From positions 62,001-126,000 of the forward strand of contig CBFIGE010000006.1 in the NCBI GenBank assembly GCA_965662045.1: a stretch of DNA of 64,000 bases. Direction: 5' to 3'. The notes beneath the pieces are model-generated. The model was not told the origin of the DNA and did not search any database. It saw only the letters and a program-made list of their open reading frames with translations. The translations under genes were made by a program, and so were the position numbers. Shown one piece after another: positions 61,824 to 64,000 of this stretch. The DNA comes from UBA3478 sp965662045. Lineage in GTDB: Bacteria > Bacteroidota > Bacteroidia > Flavobacteriales > Flavobacteriaceae. Each line of letters begins with the position of its first letter. Positions within the stretch are counted from its first letter, which is position 1.

Positions 61824-62663
61824 TTAACAATACCAATATAAAAACTGAGCGACCGCAGACAATACTTCACCCTCTTTTGCTCGAGAAGATATAAATAGAA
61901 CGATCCTGCTATAAGAATAGCCTTCGGCCATATCTGCCACTAAATCATCTTGACCATCGCCGTCGATGTCTCCTTGATAAACCACCTTGTAATTTGCTTC
62001 TAGAGACACGCGCTCTTGGTTGAGTAAACTTTGTTGTAGGCTATCATTGCCTATAGTTTTAAACGCGGTCCACTTTACAAATGATGACACCTTATTGTAT
62101 TGAGAACCAACAGGCGGTCCTGTTTGAAAATCGAAACTTATGGTGTTGGGCGAAGCTTCTGCTTGCTCATTATTCAATCCTGAAATCAAAAATAAAGGTG
62201 TTATACTTTTATGCTCTTCTGATAATTCCGCAAAAATATCGTCACCACAGTCTTGCATTTCTTCAACTCCAAATTCAAGTTCTACCTTTTGTTTTTCAAG
62301 AACACCATTAATGACATAATAAGCAGTCCACTCTTTGTCTTTAAATGAAGATGGCATTTCTTCTTCTTCAGCATAAGAGCCTAATTGAAATATGCTTATG
62401 TCAGATGAGACCTCATTATAATACTGTTCGCCAACTGAATCATGTGAAGGGGTAACGTCTGTTTCAGCAGTGTTTGTTTCAGAAACCTCAACTTCCTCTA
62501 ATGTGATTGGCACATCAGCTTCGGTGGTGTCGATTTGAACTTCAACACTGTTGCTTTTTATTGCTGGAATAATTTCAGTTGTATTGGGCTGACTAGCTTT
62601 TTCTTTCTTCGGTCCACAGGCGATTACTAAAGAAAAAATTAAAATAAATGGGATGCTTCTCAT
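61824..62663 (-). CDS. Lipoprotein with DIDGDG motif, paralog of the upstream gene
   Basis: A 279-residue lipoprotein (signal LVIACGPKKEK). A Thr/Glu-rich linker (about 20-75) precedes a globular domain (about 90-279) with KEWTAYYVINGV, TPLFLISGLNN, VKWTAFKTIGNDSLQQSLL, a calcium-loop-like DIDGDGQDDL (about 231-240), YSYSRIVLFISSRA, and ends in Cys. It shares these positions with the lipoprotein gene 10 bases upstream, so the two arose by tandem duplication. Function unknown. Confidence 0.72.
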   Translation of the reverse strand: MRSIPFILIFSLVIACGPKKEKASQPNTTEIIPAIKSNSVEVQIDTTEADVPITLEEVEVSETNTAETDVTPSHDSVGEQYYNEVSSDISIFQLGSYAEEEEMPSSFKDKEWTAYYVINGVLEKQKVELEFGVEEMQDCGDDIFAELSEEHKSITPLFLISGLNNEQAEASPNTISFDFQTGPPVGSQYNKVSSFVKWTAFKTIGNDSLQQSLLNQERVSLEANYKVVYQGDIDGDGQDDLVADMAEGYSYSRIVLFISSRAKEGEVLSAVAQFLYWYC

Positions 62664-62673
62664 AATTTAAAAA

Positions 62674-63507
62674 TTAACAGCCAAAGTCTTGCAATGCAGC
62701 AACCGCTTTTACTGCATTTAAAGGCTCCGCCAATGATGATAAAAATAATACAGTGAGACTGTAGGAATATTTAGAAGCAACCGATGCATATAGGTCATTA
62801 AGACCATCACCATCGATATCAGCTTCTAAAATAAGATCTATAATTGGGTCGTCTAAAAAACCATTAATTTTTAAGAGTTGTTGGCTAATAGTGTCTTGAT
62901 TTACAATTTTATAGGCCCTCCAGTCGAAGTCATAATGATTGAGATTATAACCTTGGTCGTTAGTTTTTGGTTTGACCTTTGACATTAATGCGTAATACAA
63001 TTGATCTTCTGATGGGTTTACATCATTAAAAGTCAAACCAGATATATATACTATTGGTTTTAGGTTTAAAAGCTCTTGTTTGTATTGTTCATCGAGCAGA
63101 ACCTGCATTTTATATTTTGGGTCACACTCTTCAAAGAAAGGGTCCACTTCGGTTTCGAGTATTTCGAAACGCACGGGAATACGCAAAATAGAATCTTGAC
63201 TGTTTAAATAAATAGCCGTCCAATTTTTCTCTAGATGATTCAGAGCTTGTTCTTCGGTATAGTACCCGCCCATTTCATACATGTCTATGGCCGTTTCAAT
63301 CCCCAAATAATCTTCGCCATAAATACTGCGCTCTAAGTCTTGTTCAGGCGAAGCGCTTGACTCTTGTTTGGTTTGGATGTTAACTGTCTTTATAGAGTCA
63401 CTTTGAAGTTCAACAGCTTCTTGGGTTGCTGGGGTAGATTTGCTTTCTGATACCCCTTTACACTGAATAAACAGCATACCGCAAAATAATAATCCAAGAC
63501 CTCGCAT
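62674..63507 (-). CDS. Lipoprotein with DIDGDG motif, tandem paralog
   Basis: A 277-residue lipoprotein (signal LFIQCKGVSES). It has a Ser/Gln/Glu-rich linker and a globular domain (about 65-277) with KNWTAIYLNSQD, KPIVYISGLTFND, FDWRAYKIVNQDTISQQLL, ADIDGDGLNDLYA (about 225-237) and YSYSLTVLFLSSLA, ending in Cys. It matches the next gene segment by segment. The Asp-rich loop resembles a calcium-binding site of FG-GAP or EF-hand type. No family name is recognised. Confidence 0.72.
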   Translation of the reverse strand: MRGLGLLFCGMLFIQCKGVSESKSTPATQEAVELQSDSIKTVNIQTKQESSASPEQDLERSIYGEDYLGIETAIDMYEMGGYYTEEQALNHLEKNWTAIYLNSQDSILRIPVRFEILETEVDPFFEECDPKYKMQVLLDEQYKQELLNLKPIVYISGLTFNDVNPSEDQLYYALMSKVKPKTNDQGYNLNHYDFDWRAYKIVNQDTISQQLLKINGFLDDPIIDLILEADIDGDGLNDLYASVASKYSYSLTVLFLSSLAEPLNAVKAVAALQDFGC

Positions 63508-63602
63508 TGATTTGTATTTTATATAAACTTAAAACAATCTTTTTAAGAACAAGATTGGAGGATAAATAAATTAATCGAAGTGAAAACCTCTGATTCAAAT
63601 CG

Positions 63603-63610
63603 TACTTTTG
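63603..63610 (+). promoter_or_regulatory. Candidate -7 box (TACTTTTG) of hflX
   Basis: TACTTTTG matches TAnnTTTG. It is immediately followed by an in-frame ATG (63612), which would be too close to the start of transcription; ATG 63624 lies 13 bases after the box. Confidence 0.45.
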
Positions 63611-63623
63611 TATGCAGTACGTT

Positions 63624-64000
63624 ATGATAGAAAAGAAAGACCACGTTTTTGAAAAATCAATTCTTGTTGGGATTATTAATAAATCTCAAAACTTAGAGAA
63701 AGTAAATGAGTATCTCGACGAGTTAGAATTTCTTACGTATACAGCTGGAGGTGAAGTCTACAAGCGTTTTGTCCAGCGTATGGATGTTCCTAACCCCAAA
63801 ACATTTATAGGAAGTGGTAAGATGGAAGAAGTGTTTGCATACGTTAAATCTAACGAGATCAGCTCTGTTATTTTTGATGACGAGCTTACCCCTGCCCAAC
63901 AAAAAAATATCGAGAAATTACTTAAGTGTAAAATTCTTGATCGCACGGGATTGATCTTGGATATTTTCGCACAACGCGCACAAACAAGCTACGCGAGAAC
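63624..64000 (+). CDS. hflX: GTPase HflX, truncated by window edge
   Basis: The first 125 residues of HflX, a ribosome-associated GTPase involved in rescue and splitting of stalled ribosomes. Visible N-terminal domain motifs are FLTYTAGGEVYKRFVQRMDV (about 33-52), NPKTFIGSGKMEEV (about 54-67), IFDDELTPAQQKNIEK and ILDRTGLILDIFAQRAQTSY, which are diagnostic. The G domain lies beyond the window. Start ATG 63624 is chosen over 63612 because of the promoter-like box just upstream. Confidence 0.93.
   Translation, partial: MIEKKDHVFEKSILVGIINKSQNLEKVNEYLDELEFLTYTAGGEVYKRFVQRMDVPNPKTFIGSGKMEEVFAYVKSNEISSVIFDDELTPAQQKNIEKLLKCKILDRTGLILDIFAQRAQTSYAR

Noticed and set aside
61811..61850. Inverted-repeat-like TTGTATT/AATACAA near the lipoprotein gene end
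   Set aside because: It is AT-only, overlaps the stop codon and has no U tract, so it is not a convincing terminator.

Overview
The window reads as a chromosomal contig from a member of the Bacteroidota, most likely the Flavobacteriia. The support is: low-GC DNA; genes typical of the group (a PorP/SprF-type outer-membrane protein, type IX secretion (T9SS) type A and type B C-terminal sorting domains, DUF1501/DUF1800 and DUF1080 proteins, long PiT phosphate transporters); A-rich leaders without Shine-Dalgarno sequences; and several TAnnTTTG motifs of the Bacteroidota -7 promoter type about 20-30 bases before start codons. No mobile element, CRISPR array, rRNA or tRNA was found. Two runs of N (23471-23570 and 58039-58136) are assembly gaps.

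Layout. 1-7409: a sugar-catabolic group (truncated Gfo/Idh/MocA oxidoreductase, two DUF1080 proteins), a PhoPQ-activated-type lipoprotein, and an acetate uptake/activation operon (DUF4212 small subunit, sodium:solute symporter, acetyl-CoA synthetase). 7440-8045: remains of a decayed gene. 8135-14862: PiT phosphate transporter with a PhoU-like tail, purU, DUF3089 lipoprotein, DUF1643 protein, small outer-membrane protein, GAF histidine kinase. 14991-19844: DUF1800, DUF1501 and Ig-like lipoprotein operon. 19847-29744: secreted and surface proteins, namely a penicillin-acylase-family enzyme, a large subtilisin-like protease with near-identical fibronectin repeats, a PorP/SprF protein with its likely type B T9SS partner made of Cys-containing thrombospondin-3-like repeats, and a one-repeat miniature relative.

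29934-48419: mixed housekeeping and uncharacterised genes: methyltransferase, class V aminotransferase-like enzyme, DUF2237/DUF6503/TPR-AraC operon, MarC, an S41 protease operon with dCMP deaminase, HupE/UreJ and a DnaJ-type protein, bacilliredoxin, acyltransferase, HD phosphohydrolase, hemJ with an NtrY-like kinase and enoyl-CoA hydratase, and a large BNR-repeat protein. A two-gene module at 46814-48419 is the most intriguing locus: its first protein begins Met-Thr-Thr and carries the Thr1/Asp17/Lys33-like signature of proteasome-type Ntn hydrolases around a long insert.

48399-60430: nearly the whole haem pathway from glutamyl-tRNA: hemH on the minus strand, an AraC regulator divergent from hemA-hemC-hemD-hemE-DUF6973-hemF-PhzF-hemB-MGMT, with hemJ about 9 kb upstream of hemA. 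Only hemL of the usual set is absent here. HemF (oxygen-dependent) plus HemJ implies aerobic, protoporphyrin-dependent haem synthesis. 60427-64000: a membrane-anchored sensor-like protein, two tandem paralogous lipoproteins, and the start of hflX.
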